Source of the DNA: Mucilaginibacter daejeonensis
GTDB lineage: Bacteria; Bacteroidota; Bacteroidia; Sphingobacteriales; Sphingobacteriaceae
Assembly: GCF_020783335.1 (NCBI RefSeq)
Contig: NZ_CP086068.1
Coordinates: 1,116,001-1,180,000 of the forward strand
DNA length: 64,000 bases
Direction of reading: 5' to 3'
In this document: positions 47,563 through 57,479 of the stretch, in pieces
Layout: each line of letters opens with the position of its first letter
Position numbering within the stretch: position 1 is the stretch's first letter
The notes under the pieces: model-generated
What the model was told of the DNA's origin: nothing
What the model saw: the letters and a program-made list of their open reading frames with translations, nothing else
Database searches by the model: none
Position numbers and translations under genes: made by a program

Positions 47563-49359
47563 CTACCTTTTCACGGCTCGTTCAAGTGCCCGGCGCTGCT
47601 TACGCAAGGCACGTTTTTTTTGACGTTTCTGCTTGTCGGCCGCATGTTGGGCAATGTGGCGTTTCACTTCCTTCTCGGTGGCCTCATCATAACCGGCACT
47701 GTTGCGTATCCCTTGCAGCATGGTCTTCCACATGGCCTTGAAAAATGGGGTATCAGGCTGTCGAGTGTAACTTACATCAACGCTTCGCGGGAGGCTGATC
47801 AGATTGTCGGGGTTGTTGTGTTTAACGATCAGGGCATTGGCCAATAATGAAGGTATAGCGCGATGTTTGTACACATCGGTCACGGTATCCATTTTAAGCA
47901 GGTGCACTTTAAGGTCGTGGTAAAGCATGGTCATCTTACCGGCCGATGTGCGGCTGTTTCCCTTGATATCGAAGCTTAACTTATCAAGCCATCCCGAAGT
48001 GATCTTGACCAGTGCGAACGGCATCACCGCCTTGTTCAGGTCCTCCATATCCATCGGGCCTAAAAAACCTTTATAGTCATAGTTTAGGCTGGGAGAGGAG
48101 AGGTCGAAATTCAGGTCGGCTTGTAGCGGCCCGCTATCCATTAGCCTCGAGTTGAGCTTGATGCGGGTTACGTGGTCGCGCTTCAACGCATCCTCGTTAT
48201 TGGTCAGGTTAAGTAAATAACCATTAGTGCTGTTGAACGATATAAAACCTGGCTTGCCTGAGCGGCGTCCTTTGGCCCTGTAGGTCACATTTAGGTCGTG
48301 CAATTCCACGGTATCGAGCGTGAGGTTGGCCGGCAGGCGCTTGATCGCCAGTTGCGGGAAGGTATTTATGCGGTCTCCTTTAACCTCTATAGCTCCGGGT
48401 TTAGGCCTTTCGGTGTTCACCACCAGGTCGCTATGCCTGAAAGTAAGCTTAGAACCATGGATGAGGCGGTATTTGTTATAATTCTTGAAGTTGAATCCAT
48501 CCAGTTGCAAACTATCAACATTGAAGTTGTACCACGTGCGGATCTTTCGGTTGATGAAAAGGCTATCTGCCAATGGCTGCAAGCCAACGTTGTAAGCCTG
48601 TAACTGCTGACTCAGGGTGGAGTACTTCATCAGCCCTACCTTGAACTGGTATAGCCCATTGGAAGTTGGTCGGCTAAAATTGTTTAGCTCGATCTGGATA
48701 TCCTTAAAATAATAAAAGCGTGAATTATCGAACTGGGTGGTAGAGTCGATCAGGAGTTCATTACCCGTCAAATTCATCTCCTTCAGGGCCGAGATCTCTA
48801 CATGGTTGCCCGAGTGGTCTTTGTACATCAGCTTCACATCATTCAGCATCACCTGTTTAATGTGGATAGAACTTAATGAGCTTCTGATCCGTTGCCAGGC
48901 GGTCAATCGGCTTTTGGCGGTAGTGTCTTTTTTGTGATTGAGCTGGTAGTTCACCTGCAATTCAGGAGCGCTCAGTACGATCTGGCCAATGTTGAGTTGA
49001 TGCTCAAAATAAAGTTTAAGCGGATGCATGCGCCGTATGGCTATGCGCTTTACTTTAAGCGTGTACAAGTTGTTAGGGGCGATGCCTTGCGCCAAACGCT
49101 GGCGATACACCGCCATATTAGGCCTCAAGGTAAGATTGTGTATCACCAGTTTTCCTTGCACGATGTGGAACTCGGCATCGTTAAAGTCCGCTTGGTAGAG
49201 GCTGTCGGTACTGATCAACACAGTGCTACGCACCTTACTGGCTAAAATAGGCGACCAGTAACGGTTGATGAAGAAGGCTACGATGGTGATCACTAACACC
49301 AGCGCCATTAACGATAAGAACAATTTGCTTTGCCATCTGGGCTTACACTTTTCCCTCAT
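47563..49359 (-). CDS. AsmA-like envelope protein, function unknown
   Basis: 598 residues with a single membrane helix at about 13-32 (LFLSLMALVLVITIVAFFI), then a long beta-rich periplasmic part with repeated short strands, and a strongly basic coiled C-terminal tail (about 560-598, many R, K, A and Q). The alternating pattern (LKVKRIAIRRM, LTLDTVELHDLNVTY, GPLQADLNFDL) resembles AsmA/YhdP-type lipid-transport scaffolds, but no signature motif is decisive. Divergent from miaB across a 231-base gap. The basic tail is unusual and could face the cytoplasm or another partner. Confidence 0.65.
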   Translation of the reverse strand: MREKCKPRWQSKLFLSLMALVLVITIVAFFINRYWSPILASKVRSTVLISTDSLYQADFNDAEFHIVQGKLVIHNLTLRPNMAVYRQRLAQGIAPNNLYTLKVKRIAIRRMHPLKLYFEHQLNIGQIVLSAPELQVNYQLNHKKDTTAKSRLTAWQRIRSSLSSIHIKQVMLNDVKLMYKDHSGNHVEISALKEMNLTGNELLIDSTTQFDNSRFYYFKDIQIELNNFSRPTSNGLYQFKVGLMKYSTLSQQLQAYNVGLQPLADSLFINRKIRTWYNFNVDSLQLDGFNFKNYNKYRLIHGSKLTFRHSDLVVNTERPKPGAIEVKGDRINTFPQLAIKRLPANLTLDTVELHDLNVTYRAKGRRSGKPGFISFNSTNGYLLNLTNNEDALKRDHVTRIKLNSRLMDSGPLQADLNFDLSSPSLNYDYKGFLGPMDMEDLNKAVMPFALVKITSGWLDKLSFDIKGNSRTSAGKMTMLYHDLKVHLLKMDTVTDVYKHRAIPSLLANALIVKHNNPDNLISLPRSVDVSYTRQPDTPFFKAMWKTMLQGIRNSAGYDEATEKEVKRHIAQHAADKQKRQKKRALRKQRRALERAVKR

Positions 49360-49557
49360 TATCCAATATCTCCTCGGGCAGAAAAAAAGTAATGCATGTT
49401 CAGGTGTTGTACCATCGTCGCCCTAAAATAGCTATTTATGTGTGTAATGGCAAATCCACTGTACACCGATAATTACGAGCTTTGGAAAATAAATAACTTT
49501 TGAAGGTCAAATTTTTAGGTTCGCTGCCAATATGTCACGTATTAGAATGATTATTTG

Positions 49558-49565
49558 TATTTTTG
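49558..49565 (+). promoter_or_regulatory. Possible -7 promoter element of miaB
   Basis: TATTTTTG fits TAnnTTTG and lies 25 bases before the miaB start codon. The matching -33 TTTG is not seen at the right distance. Confidence 0.35.
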
Positions 49566-49590
49566 CGCTCCCTAAAATTCGAAACGTATA

Positions 49591-51114
49591 ATGGATCTGC
49601 TGATACCGGATAAGACACATGATGAGAGCAGGCAAGGTGAGGCGTTAGTGCTTGATCAGATACCTGAAAAAAATAACGGCCGCAAGCTGTACATCGAGAG
49701 CTATGGCTGCGCCATGAATTTTTCAGACAGCGAGATCGTTGCCTCCATATTGGCCGACCGTGGTTTTGAAACAACCAAGGATTACAGCGAGGCAGATGTG
49801 GTGTTCATCAACACTTGCTCCATTCGTGAGAATGCGGAGCAGCGCGTACGTAACCGCCTGAAAGAATTCACCGTTGCCAAGGTAAAGAACCCTGGTATGG
49901 TGGTAGGGGTGTTGGGCTGCATGGCCGAGCGGTTGAAAGCCAAATTCCTAGAAGAAGAAAAACTGGTGGACGTAGTGGTTGGCCCCGATGCCTACCGTGA
50001 TCTGCCAAACCTGATCGACCAGGTAGACGATGGCCAAAAGGCGGTCAACGTATTGCTTTCGCGTGAGGAGACCTACGCCGATATCAACCCGGTACGTTTG
50101 AATAGCAACGGCATCAATGCCTTTGTATCGATCATGCGTGGTTGCGATAATATGTGCTCGTTCTGCGTGGTGCCGTTCACCCGTGGTCGCGAACGCAGCC
50201 GAGATCCGTTCTCCATCGTAAAGGAATGTACCGACCTGTTCAACCAGGGCTACCGCGAGGTGACCTTATTGGGCCAGAACGTCGATTCATATAAATGGAA
50301 TACCTCGCCAAAGGCCAAAGCCGATGATCGCCGTGCAGAAGGTCTTACTGAAGCATATATATTGGAAGAGGCTGAAGCTACCGGTTCTACGGTGGCTCTC
50401 GCTGGTGCCGAAGGCGTATGCGGTACAGTCAACTTTGCGCAACTGCTGGAGATGGTAGCCGCCATAAGTCCTGACCTGCGTATCCGTTTTTCGACCTCGC
50501 ATCCTAAAGACATCACCGACGAGGTGCTTTATGTGATGGCCAAGCATGATAATATTTGTAAATACATACACCTGCCGGTGCAGTCGGGCAACAGCCGCGT
50601 ACTGGATCTGATGAATCGTACCTACGACCGCGAGTGGTATATGAACCGGGTAGAGGCCATACGCCGTATCATACCGGGTTGCGCCATCTCGACCGATGTA
50701 ATCACCGGTTTTTGCACCGAGACAGAGGAAGAGCACCAGGATACCCTGAGCATGATGGATTTTGTGGGTTATGATTTTGCTTACATGTTCAGCTACTCGG
50801 AGCGCCCGGGCACTTTGGCCGCCAAACGCTACGCCGACGATATACCGGAGGCCGTGAAAAGCCGTCGCTTAAAAGAAGTAGTGGCCAAGCAACAACAGCA
50901 CTCGCACGCACGCCTGCAACAGCAATTAGGCAAGGTGCAAAAGGTGCTGATAGAAGGCTATTCCAAAAAATCGAACCTTGACTATTGCGGCCGCAGCGAC
51001 CATAACGCCATGGTGGTGTTCCCGGTAGGCGAAGGTTACAAACCTGGCCAATACGTTAACGTACTGGTCGACCGCTGTACCACAGCTACGCTGATTGGAA
51101 CAGTAGTAAAGTAA
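49591..51114 (+). CDS. miaB: tRNA-i6A37 methylthiotransferase MiaB
   Basis: Radical SAM enzyme that adds the 2-methylthio group to i6A37 in tRNA. The 507-residue protein has the UPF0004 domain with Cys40, Cys76 and Cys110 (second 4Fe-4S cluster), the radical SAM CxxxCxxC at Cys185, Cys189 and Cys192, and a C-terminal TRAM domain ending TLIGTVVK. Between QNVDSYKW and VNFAQLLEM lies an Ala/Glu-rich insertion of about 43 residues (50299-50427), longer than the usual family insert. It heads the conserved cluster with the sigma54 activator; an inverted-repeat element interrupts that junction. Confidence 0.96.
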   Translation: MDLLIPDKTHDESRQGEALVLDQIPEKNNGRKLYIESYGCAMNFSDSEIVASILADRGFETTKDYSEADVVFINTCSIRENAEQRVRNRLKEFTVAKVKNPGMVVGVLGCMAERLKAKFLEEEKLVDVVVGPDAYRDLPNLIDQVDDGQKAVNVLLSREETYADINPVRLNSNGINAFVSIMRGCDNMCSFCVVPFTRGRERSRDPFSIVKECTDLFNQGYREVTLLGQNVDSYKWNTSPKAKADDRRAEGLTEAYILEEAEATGSTVALAGAEGVCGTVNFAQLLEMVAAISPDLRIRFSTSHPKDITDEVLYVMAKHDNICKYIHLPVQSGNSRVLDLMNRTYDREWYMNRVEAIRRIIPGCAISTDVITGFCTETEEEHQDTLSMMDFVGYDFAYMFSYSERPGTLAAKRYADDIPEAVKSRRLKEVVAKQQQHSHARLQQQLGKVQKVLIEGYSKKSNLDYCGRSDHNAMVVFPVGEGYKPGQYVNVLVDRCTTATLIGTVVK

Positions 51115-51579
51115 TTAGAAGCAAGAGCTAAGAAGCCAGATGCGAGAGAAATTCGACATGTGCAAGGGTATATCAGTATGACCAGGCATAATTTCAAAAA
51201 TCTAAAGATTTGGCAGAAGGCGATGGACCTTACGGATATGACCTATGAGTACTGTAAGCAACTTCCGACCGAAGAACGCTTTAATCTTATCGATCAACTT
51301 AATAGGTCTTCTTGCTCGGTTCCGAGTAATATTGCTGAGGGTTCAGGAAAGCGAACGAATATTCATTTTGCCGAGTTCTTAACAACATCGTTGACCTCAT
51401 GTTACGAGTTGGAGACTCAACTGTTGATCTGTGAACGAAGAAAGTATGGCAAACCGGAGAGTCTAATGCAATGCCTTGAAACGGCAGAAGAATTGCAAAG
51501 GATGATCTTTGCTTTCAGAGAACACGTATTGAACAGGTAGAGTGGGCTATTGCTCTTGATTCCTGGTTCTTGTTTCTAA
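51115..51579 (+). mobile_element. IVS-like element: inverted repeat flanking a four-helix-bundle gene
   Basis: Two arms of 26 bases, 51115-51140 and 51554-51579, are complementary in RNA with 20 Watson-Crick pairs, three G-U pairs and three mismatches. They enclose a single gene of the S23/four-helix-bundle family. The left arm starts at the base after the miaB stop and the right arm ends 12 bases before the next ATG, so the element occupies the whole junction. The architecture resembles intervening sequences found in 23S rRNA. Calling it mobile is inference; target-site duplications are not visible. Confidence 0.5.
51178..51540 (+). CDS. Four-helix-bundle (S23-type) protein
   Basis: 120 residues from the ATG at 51178 (an upstream GTG gives six more). 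The signature NLKIWQKAMDLTDMTYEY, LNRSSCSVPSNIAEGSGK (about 37-54) and CYELETQLLICERR define the TIGR02436/S23 family, first known from 23S rRNA intervening sequences and related to the Avd accessory protein of diversity-generating retroelements. No reverse transcriptase or template repeat is nearby. The molecular role is unknown; family members form basic pentameric barrels that may bind nucleic acid. Both flanks are complementary repeats. Confidence 0.9.
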   Translation: MTRHNFKNLKIWQKAMDLTDMTYEYCKQLPTEERFNLIDQLNRSSCSVPSNIAEGSGKRTNIHFAEFLTTSLTSCYELETQLLICERRKYGKPESLMQCLETAEELQRMIFAFREHVLNR

Positions 51580-51591
51580 AAGTCTATTTCT

Positions 51592-52839
51592 ATGAACGTA
51601 CAAGAGATCAAACAACGCTTCGGTATCATCGGCAATTCGCCGTTGCTTAACCGGGCTATAGATATTGCCAACCAAGTGGCGCCTACCGATATATCGGTGC
51701 TGATCACCGGTGAAAGTGGAAGTGGTAAGGAAGCTTTCTCGCACATAATTCATCAATTGAGTGCGCGTAAGCATGGGCCTTTCATCGCGGTCAATTGCGG
51801 TGCCATACCTGAAGGTACCATCGACTCGGAACTTTTCGGTCACGAAAAGGGAGCTTACACAGGCGCCATAGGCGAACGCAAAGGCTATTTTGAAACCGTT
51901 AACGGCGGTACCATCTTTTTAGATGAGATAGGGGAGATGCCGTTGGGAACCCAGGCGCGCTTGTTGAGGGTATTGGAGTCGGGGCAGTTCATCCGTGTGG
52001 GCTCATCCAAAGTTGAAAAGACCAACGTGCGCGTGATCGCCGCTACCAACGTTGATGTTTATGAGGCGGTGAAGGCAGGCAAGTTTCGCGAGGATCTTTA
52101 CTACCGATTGAATACCGTACCACTACGCATACCTCCGCTGCGCGACCGCAAGGAAGACGTTTATCTGTTGTTCCGTAAATTTTCGGCCGATTTTACCGAC
52201 AAATACCGCACGCCGGCCTTACAGTTGGACGAAGAAGCGCAGCAAGTGCTCACCAACTACAGCTGGCCGGGTAACGTACGCCAGTTAAAGAACGTGGCCG
52301 AACAATTGGCCGTGTTAGAGCGCGACCGCGTGATCACCGCGCAAACGTTGCTCAATTACATGCCGCAGGAGGCGGGTCGCAGCAACCTGCCCATGCGCCT
52401 CAACAACCAGCAGCAGGGAAACGACCTGTCGGAACGTGATATATTGTATAAGGTGCTTTTTGATATGAAGCGCGACATGGTAGAACTGAAAAAGCTGGTA
52501 GCCGAGATCATTGAGCATGGTGGCGTACCCGCCAGTTATGCCAACAACCCGCAGCAACTGGATCAGCTATACCATGATGTGAACTTGCCGGTAAGGCAGG
52601 AAACGCCACAATTTACTTTGCAGCCGCCCGTTGTAAATACGCACAGCCATCATGGTAACGAACCCGTTTTTACCCCGCATGAAGAAGAGGTGGAAGAATC
52701 ATTGTCGCTTGTGGAAAAGGAGTCGGACATGATTCGTAAGGCCTTAAAGAAACACAAAGGTAAACGGAAGCTGGCCGCCAATGAACTGGGCATATCTGAA
52801 CGTACCCTATATCGTAAAATAAAAGAACTGGACCTATAA
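51592..52839 (+). CDS. Sigma54-dependent transcriptional activator without receiver domain
   Basis: 415 residues. The AAA+ domain starts almost at the N-terminus: Walker A GESGSGKE (40-47), the sigma54-contact loop GAYTGA (87-92), Walker B TIFLDEIGE (108-116, Asp111-Glu112) and the arginine region RLNTVPLRIPPLRDR. A Fis-type helix-turn-helix ends the protein (RKLAANELGISERTLYRKIK, about 391-410). There is no N-terminal sensor, so activity may be controlled by partner proteins or by amount. The stop overlaps the lptE start by one base. Targets are unknown; the groESL upstream region has a sigma54-like element. Confidence 0.93.
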   Translation: MNVQEIKQRFGIIGNSPLLNRAIDIANQVAPTDISVLITGESGSGKEAFSHIIHQLSARKHGPFIAVNCGAIPEGTIDSELFGHEKGAYTGAIGERKGYFETVNGGTIFLDEIGEMPLGTQARLLRVLESGQFIRVGSSKVEKTNVRVIAATNVDVYEAVKAGKFREDLYYRLNTVPLRIPPLRDRKEDVYLLFRKFSADFTDKYRTPALQLDEEAQQVLTNYSWPGNVRQLKNVAEQLAVLERDRVITAQTLLNYMPQEAGRSNLPMRLNNQQQGNDLSERDILYKVLFDMKRDMVELKKLVAEIIEHGGVPASYANNPQQLDQLYHDVNLPVRQETPQFTLQPPVVNTHSHHGNEPVFTPHEEEVEESLSLVEKESDMIRKALKKHKGKRKLAANELGISERTLYRKIKELDL

Positions 52840-53363
52840 TGATAAAAAGATCTGTCCTGAGTGCATTAGTGTTGGTCATGAGCATGTTCTTCTCGGCTTG
52901 CTCGGTGACCTTGAGTGGTGCATCGGTGCCTTTAGAAATGAAGACCATCAACGTAGGATTTTTCGAAAATAACGCGCCCCTGGTAGTTAGTAACCTGAGT
53001 ACCTTGTTCACCGAGGCGCTGAAAGATCGTATCCGTTCACAATCTCGCCTCAGCATCGTACGTGGAGAGGCCGATGCTATTATGGAAGGTACTATTACCG
53101 GTTACTCGATAGCGCCGGTATCTATCCAGGCCACTAACAACAATACAGCGCCTATCGCTACGGCATCACGCCTTACGATCACCGTGAGCGTTAAGTATGT
53201 GAACAATACTAAGGACAAAGCCAAATCGCCCAACTTTGAGCAATCATTCTCCAGGTATACCGATTTTACGGGCGATATCAACTCGCAGGAGCAGGCGCTG
53301 ATCAGGATCGTTAACCAGCAGCTTACCGAGGATATTTTCAACAAAGCTTTTGCTAACTGGTAA
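52839..53363 (+). CDS. LptE-like LPS-assembly lipoprotein
   Basis: 174 residues with lipobox FSAC (Cys21). The body has the LptE-like pattern: TINVGFFENNAPLVVSNLST, TEALKDRIRSQSRLSIVRGE, and ATSRLTITVSVKY-type strands ahead of FSRYTDFTGDINSQEQ. LptE plugs the LptD barrel that inserts LPS. The ATG shares its first base with the stop of the activator gene, so translation is coupled. This position between the activator and secG is conserved in the phylum. Confidence 0.85.
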   Translation: MIKRSVLSALVLVMSMFFSACSVTLSGASVPLEMKTINVGFFENNAPLVVSNLSTLFTEALKDRIRSQSRLSIVRGEADAIMEGTITGYSIAPVSIQATNNNTAPIATASRLTITVSVKYVNNTKDKAKSPNFEQSFSRYTDFTGDINSQEQALIRIVNQQLTEDIFNKAFANW

Positions 53364-53397
53364 TGAATTTATTACTTTCAACCACGTGCAACATCAT

Positions 53398-54465
53398 ATG
53401 AATAATAGTCCGGCTCAACTCTTCAGGCACGTGCTGGCCAGCGGACCCACGCTTACCCAGGAACAGACCGATAGCTTGCAGACCTTGCTTTCCGCTTTCC
53501 CGCAAAGTGGTGTGCTGCATGCTATAAAGGCCCGCACAGGTTTAACTGTTGATGTTAACCGGGCAGCAGCATGGTTCGGCAATAGCGAAGTGCTGCAAAA
53601 GATCGTTGAGGCACCCGACGGCCTGGCCGAGGTGAACCCAGTACAGGTGATCGTTCAAAGGATCAAGCACGTTGTTGTGGCAGAACCTGAGCCCGAGCAA
53701 GCGATCGTGATCGATGAGCCTGAACCATTGGAGACCGAGGCTCAACATTCCGCGCCATCGACCGAAGATGATGACGAGATGCCAGGTGATATAGCAGGTG
53801 GTCGCAACTTTGCCCGCTTTAGGGAGGTACAGGTAGACGACACCGAGAAATTAGTGTTCGAGAACCTGGCGGCCAACGATTACTTTATGTTCGACAAGGC
53901 GGTCAACCGCGATGAGAGCCTAACAGATCAGGCAACACCAAAACGTGATGCTTATCACACACCACGCCAGCAACCTGCGCCGCAACCGCAGGAAGCCGCC
54001 CCGGCACCTGAAGAACCGGTGAACGTGACCCGCTACCATGACGATCAGCTGCCTTACAGCTTCTTATGGTGGCTTGATAAAACGCGTAATAAACATAGCG
54101 GCGTGTACCAGCCATTCGCTGATCCTAAACGGCATTACCGTAACCCGCCGCCGGGGTATTATCAGCCCGAGAGTATACCGGTACCGCAGGAAAATAAAAA
54201 GGAAGAACTGCTCGACCGTTTCATCGAGGTGGAACCTCAGCACATCAAACCACCTACCAGTGATAAACTGGCCAATGACGACAAAGCCAAGCAAAGTGCC
54301 GATGATCAGGAAGGACTGATCACCGAAACGCTGGCCCGCATTTATGCCGACCAGATGCTATACTCCAAAGCTATAGCGGCATATAAAATATTAATGTTGA
54401 AAAATCCGGAAAAAAGACGTTACTTTGCCGGTCAGATCGAGGTCTTAGAAAAGAAAATCAATTAA
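53398..54465 (+). CDS. Hypothetical protein with C-terminal TPR
   Basis: 355 residues from the ATG at 53398; the frame also opens earlier inside lptE but without a family-like start. The N-terminal 100 residues are helical, the middle (about 110-230) is acidic and proline/glutamine-rich, and the C-terminus holds a TPR-like pair (ETLARIYADQMLYSKAIAAY). A conserved WWLDKTRNKH motif lies near 220. The protein is part of the conserved lptE - TPR - secG row; its function is unknown. No signal peptide is seen. Confidence 0.82.
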   Translation: MNNSPAQLFRHVLASGPTLTQEQTDSLQTLLSAFPQSGVLHAIKARTGLTVDVNRAAAWFGNSEVLQKIVEAPDGLAEVNPVQVIVQRIKHVVVAEPEPEQAIVIDEPEPLETEAQHSAPSTEDDDEMPGDIAGGRNFARFREVQVDDTEKLVFENLAANDYFMFDKAVNRDESLTDQATPKRDAYHTPRQQPAPQPQEAAPAPEEPVNVTRYHDDQLPYSFLWWLDKTRNKHSGVYQPFADPKRHYRNPPPGYYQPESIPVPQENKKEELLDRFIEVEPQHIKPPTSDKLANDDKAKQSADDQEGLITETLARIYADQMLYSKAIAAYKILMLKNPEKRRYFAGQIEVLEKKIN

Positions 54466-54474
54466 CATAAAGAA

Positions 54475-54828
54475 ATGTACTTAGTATTACTGATCATTGC
54501 CATCATCGTTTGCATTTTATTAGGCGTTATCGTGTTGGTGCAAAACCCTAAGGGTGGCGGTCTTTCTTCAAATTTTTCAAGCTCTTCGCAACTTTTGGGT
54601 GTGCAAAAAACAGGTGATATCCTTGAAAAAGGTACCTGGATCTTAGCGATCACTTTAATGGTGCTTTCATTAGCGATCAACGTAGCTATCAAAAGCGGTA
54701 GCAGTACTTCGGCAGGTTCACAATACCGTGACCAGATACAAAAGGCGTCTAAGCCAAGCGGTCCGGTAGGTAATACGACCGCTCCTTTGACCACTCCGGC
54801 CAAGCCAGTGGATACTACAAAAAAATAA
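54475..54828 (+). CDS. secG: Preprotein translocase subunit SecG
   Basis: 117 residues with two helices (about 2-22 and 56-76) and the conserved VLVQNPKGGGLSSNF loop between them (residues 22-36), which identifies SecG. The hydrophilic tail is rich in Ser, Thr and Pro and longer than in E. coli, as often seen in this phylum. It begins nine bases after the TPR gene and closes this transcription unit at a strong terminator. Confidence 0.93.
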   Translation: MYLVLLIIAIIVCILLGVIVLVQNPKGGGLSSNFSSSSQLLGVQKTGDILEKGTWILAITLMVLSLAINVAIKSGSSTSAGSQYRDQIQKASKPSGPVGNTTAPLTTPAKPVDTTKK

Positions 54829-54851
54829 GCATCATACACTACATGATATTC

Positions 54852-54882
54852 AAAGCCGGACGAGCGATCGTCCGGCTTTTTT
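54852..54882 (+). terminator. Rho-independent terminator after secG
   Basis: AAAGCCGGACGA / TCGTCCGGCTTT stem with a GCGA loop and six T after it, separating secG from groES. Confidence 0.93.
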
Positions 54883-54949
54883 ATTTCTTATAATTTCAAT
54901 ACGCTTTACCATCGGTTAACATTAAATCGCGTATCATTGCACCGTTCGC

Positions 54950-55074
54950 TGACATCATGGCACTGTCATGCCATTGTAAGCTGACGCCAAGGGCGTTTTG
55001 CAAGTAGCGTTCAGCAGGGCACTGACAATAAAACAGCCATAACGCTGTCACCTTAGCCTTGGCACAGTTAGTGA
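54950..55074 (+). promoter_or_regulatory. groESL upstream region: palindromes and a sigma54-like element
   Basis: Three signals are visible: TGACA-N9-TGTCA at 54950-54968, overlapping the perfect palindrome ATGGCA-N6-TGCCAT at 54957-54974; TGACA-N18-TGTCA at 55023-55050 with an inner ACAGC-N6-GCTGT (55033-55048); and TTGGCAC at 55059-55065 with GA instead of GC at the -12 site (55073-55074), the right spacing for a -24/-12 promoter. The transcript would start near 55086. No CIRCE element is present. Confidence 0.45.
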
Positions 55075-55118
55075 TGATTAGAGGACAGAAAAATTCAACA
55101 TTAATTCAGTTTTAAAAT

Positions 55119-55394
55119 ATGTCATTGAACATTAAACCTATTGGCGACAGAGTAGTAGTAGAAGCTGCTCCTGCCGAAGAAAAAACAGCATCTGGTATCT
55201 TTATCCCTGATACTGCTAAAGAAAAACCTCAACAAGGTACAGTAGTAGCTGTAGGCGACGGTAAAAAAGATGAGCCACTGACCGTTAAAGTAGGTGACAA
55301 GGTTTTATACAGCAAGTATGGCGGTACCGAGATCACGATCGAAGGTAAAGAGTATTTAATGATGCGCGAAAGCGACATTTACGGCATCCTGTAA
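55119..55394 (+). CDS. groES: Co-chaperonin GroES
   Basis: 91 residues with the mobile loop ([17 protein letters not shown], residues 25-41) that docks on GroEL and the roof region [15 protein letters not shown]. It caps the GroEL cavity. The gene is followed by groEL after 110 bases that fold into an imperfect hairpin. The upstream region carries palindromes and a possible sigma54 promoter rather than CIRCE. Confidence 0.98.
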   Translation: MSLNIKPIGDRVVVEAAPAEEKTASGIFIPDTAKEKPQQGTVVAVGDGKKDEPLTVKVGDKVLYSKYGGTEITIEGKEYLMMRESDIYGIL

Positions 55395-55480
55395 GTAATG
55401 AGGGATCGATAAGGGAAACAGAAGCAAAGAGGCATTAGCCCTCCTGATAGCTGATCCTGATTATCCGTTACTCATTTGTT
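55395..55480 (+). repeat. Imperfect hairpin in the groES-groEL gap
   Basis: AATGAG (55397-55402) pairs with CTCATT (55471-55476) and GATAA (55408-55412) with TTATC (55461-55465); the tip may add a small GAGG/CCTC stem. The arms consist of degenerate ATGAG/GGATAA-like words. No T-tract, so a processing or stability role is more likely than termination. Confidence 0.5.
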
Positions 55481-55504
55481 CAACATTCAATCATTAAAAT
55501 AGAC

Positions 55505-57142
<1,638 letters not shown>

Positions 57143-57171
57143 TACATCACCGTCTATAATAATAGATAATA

Positions 57172-57206
57172 AAGAAGCCTGTCCGCAAAAGCGGACAGGC
57201 TTTCTT
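57172..57206 (+). terminator. Rho-independent terminator of groESL
   Basis: AAGAAGCCTGTCCGC / GCGGACAGGCTTTCTT stem with an AAAA loop, 30 bases after groEL. Confidence 0.92.
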
Positions 57207-57479
57207 GTTTTTAAGACCATGTTTTTGTCAAGAAAGCCGTTTAAAGTTATTTCCAGTTAATCAAATGAATAACAAATGACACTATCCGTGTGTGGCCGTG
57301 TTAATTTTGTATGAAATATCAAATAAGCCTTTGGCAGGCATATCATTTGATATGTAGCATGTATTATGAGACTAGTAGCGCCTAAAAGGAAACAATTGCA
57401 GAGCAGGATATTTGAGTGGGTGATGATCAAAGGGCCTGAATTATTTGTTAGTTTAATGTCCTAAGCTTAAACTTGCCGC
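57207..57479. promoter_or_regulatory. Intergenic region before mscS with a 16-base palindrome
   Basis: The 273 bases hold no gene. CATATCA-TT-TGATATG (57339-57354) is a palindrome with perfect seven-base arms, the shape of a dimeric regulator site. TAATTTTG at 57302-57309 matches a -7 element but has no clear -33 partner. No riboswitch is recognised. Confidence 0.45.

Noticed and set aside
51115..51579. Part of a diversity-generating retroelement, because S23 proteins are related to Avd.
   Set aside because: No reverse transcriptase, template repeat or variable repeat is present in the window.
54957..54974. The ATGGCA palindrome read as a -24/-12 sigma54 promoter (TGGCAC followed by ATGC).
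   Set aside because: The spacing between the GG and GC is nine bases, one short of the strict requirement; the later TTGGCAC at 55059 fits the spacing better.
54829..55118. A CIRCE element ahead of groES.
   Set aside because: No TTAGCACTC-N9-GAGTGCTAA-like repeat is seen.
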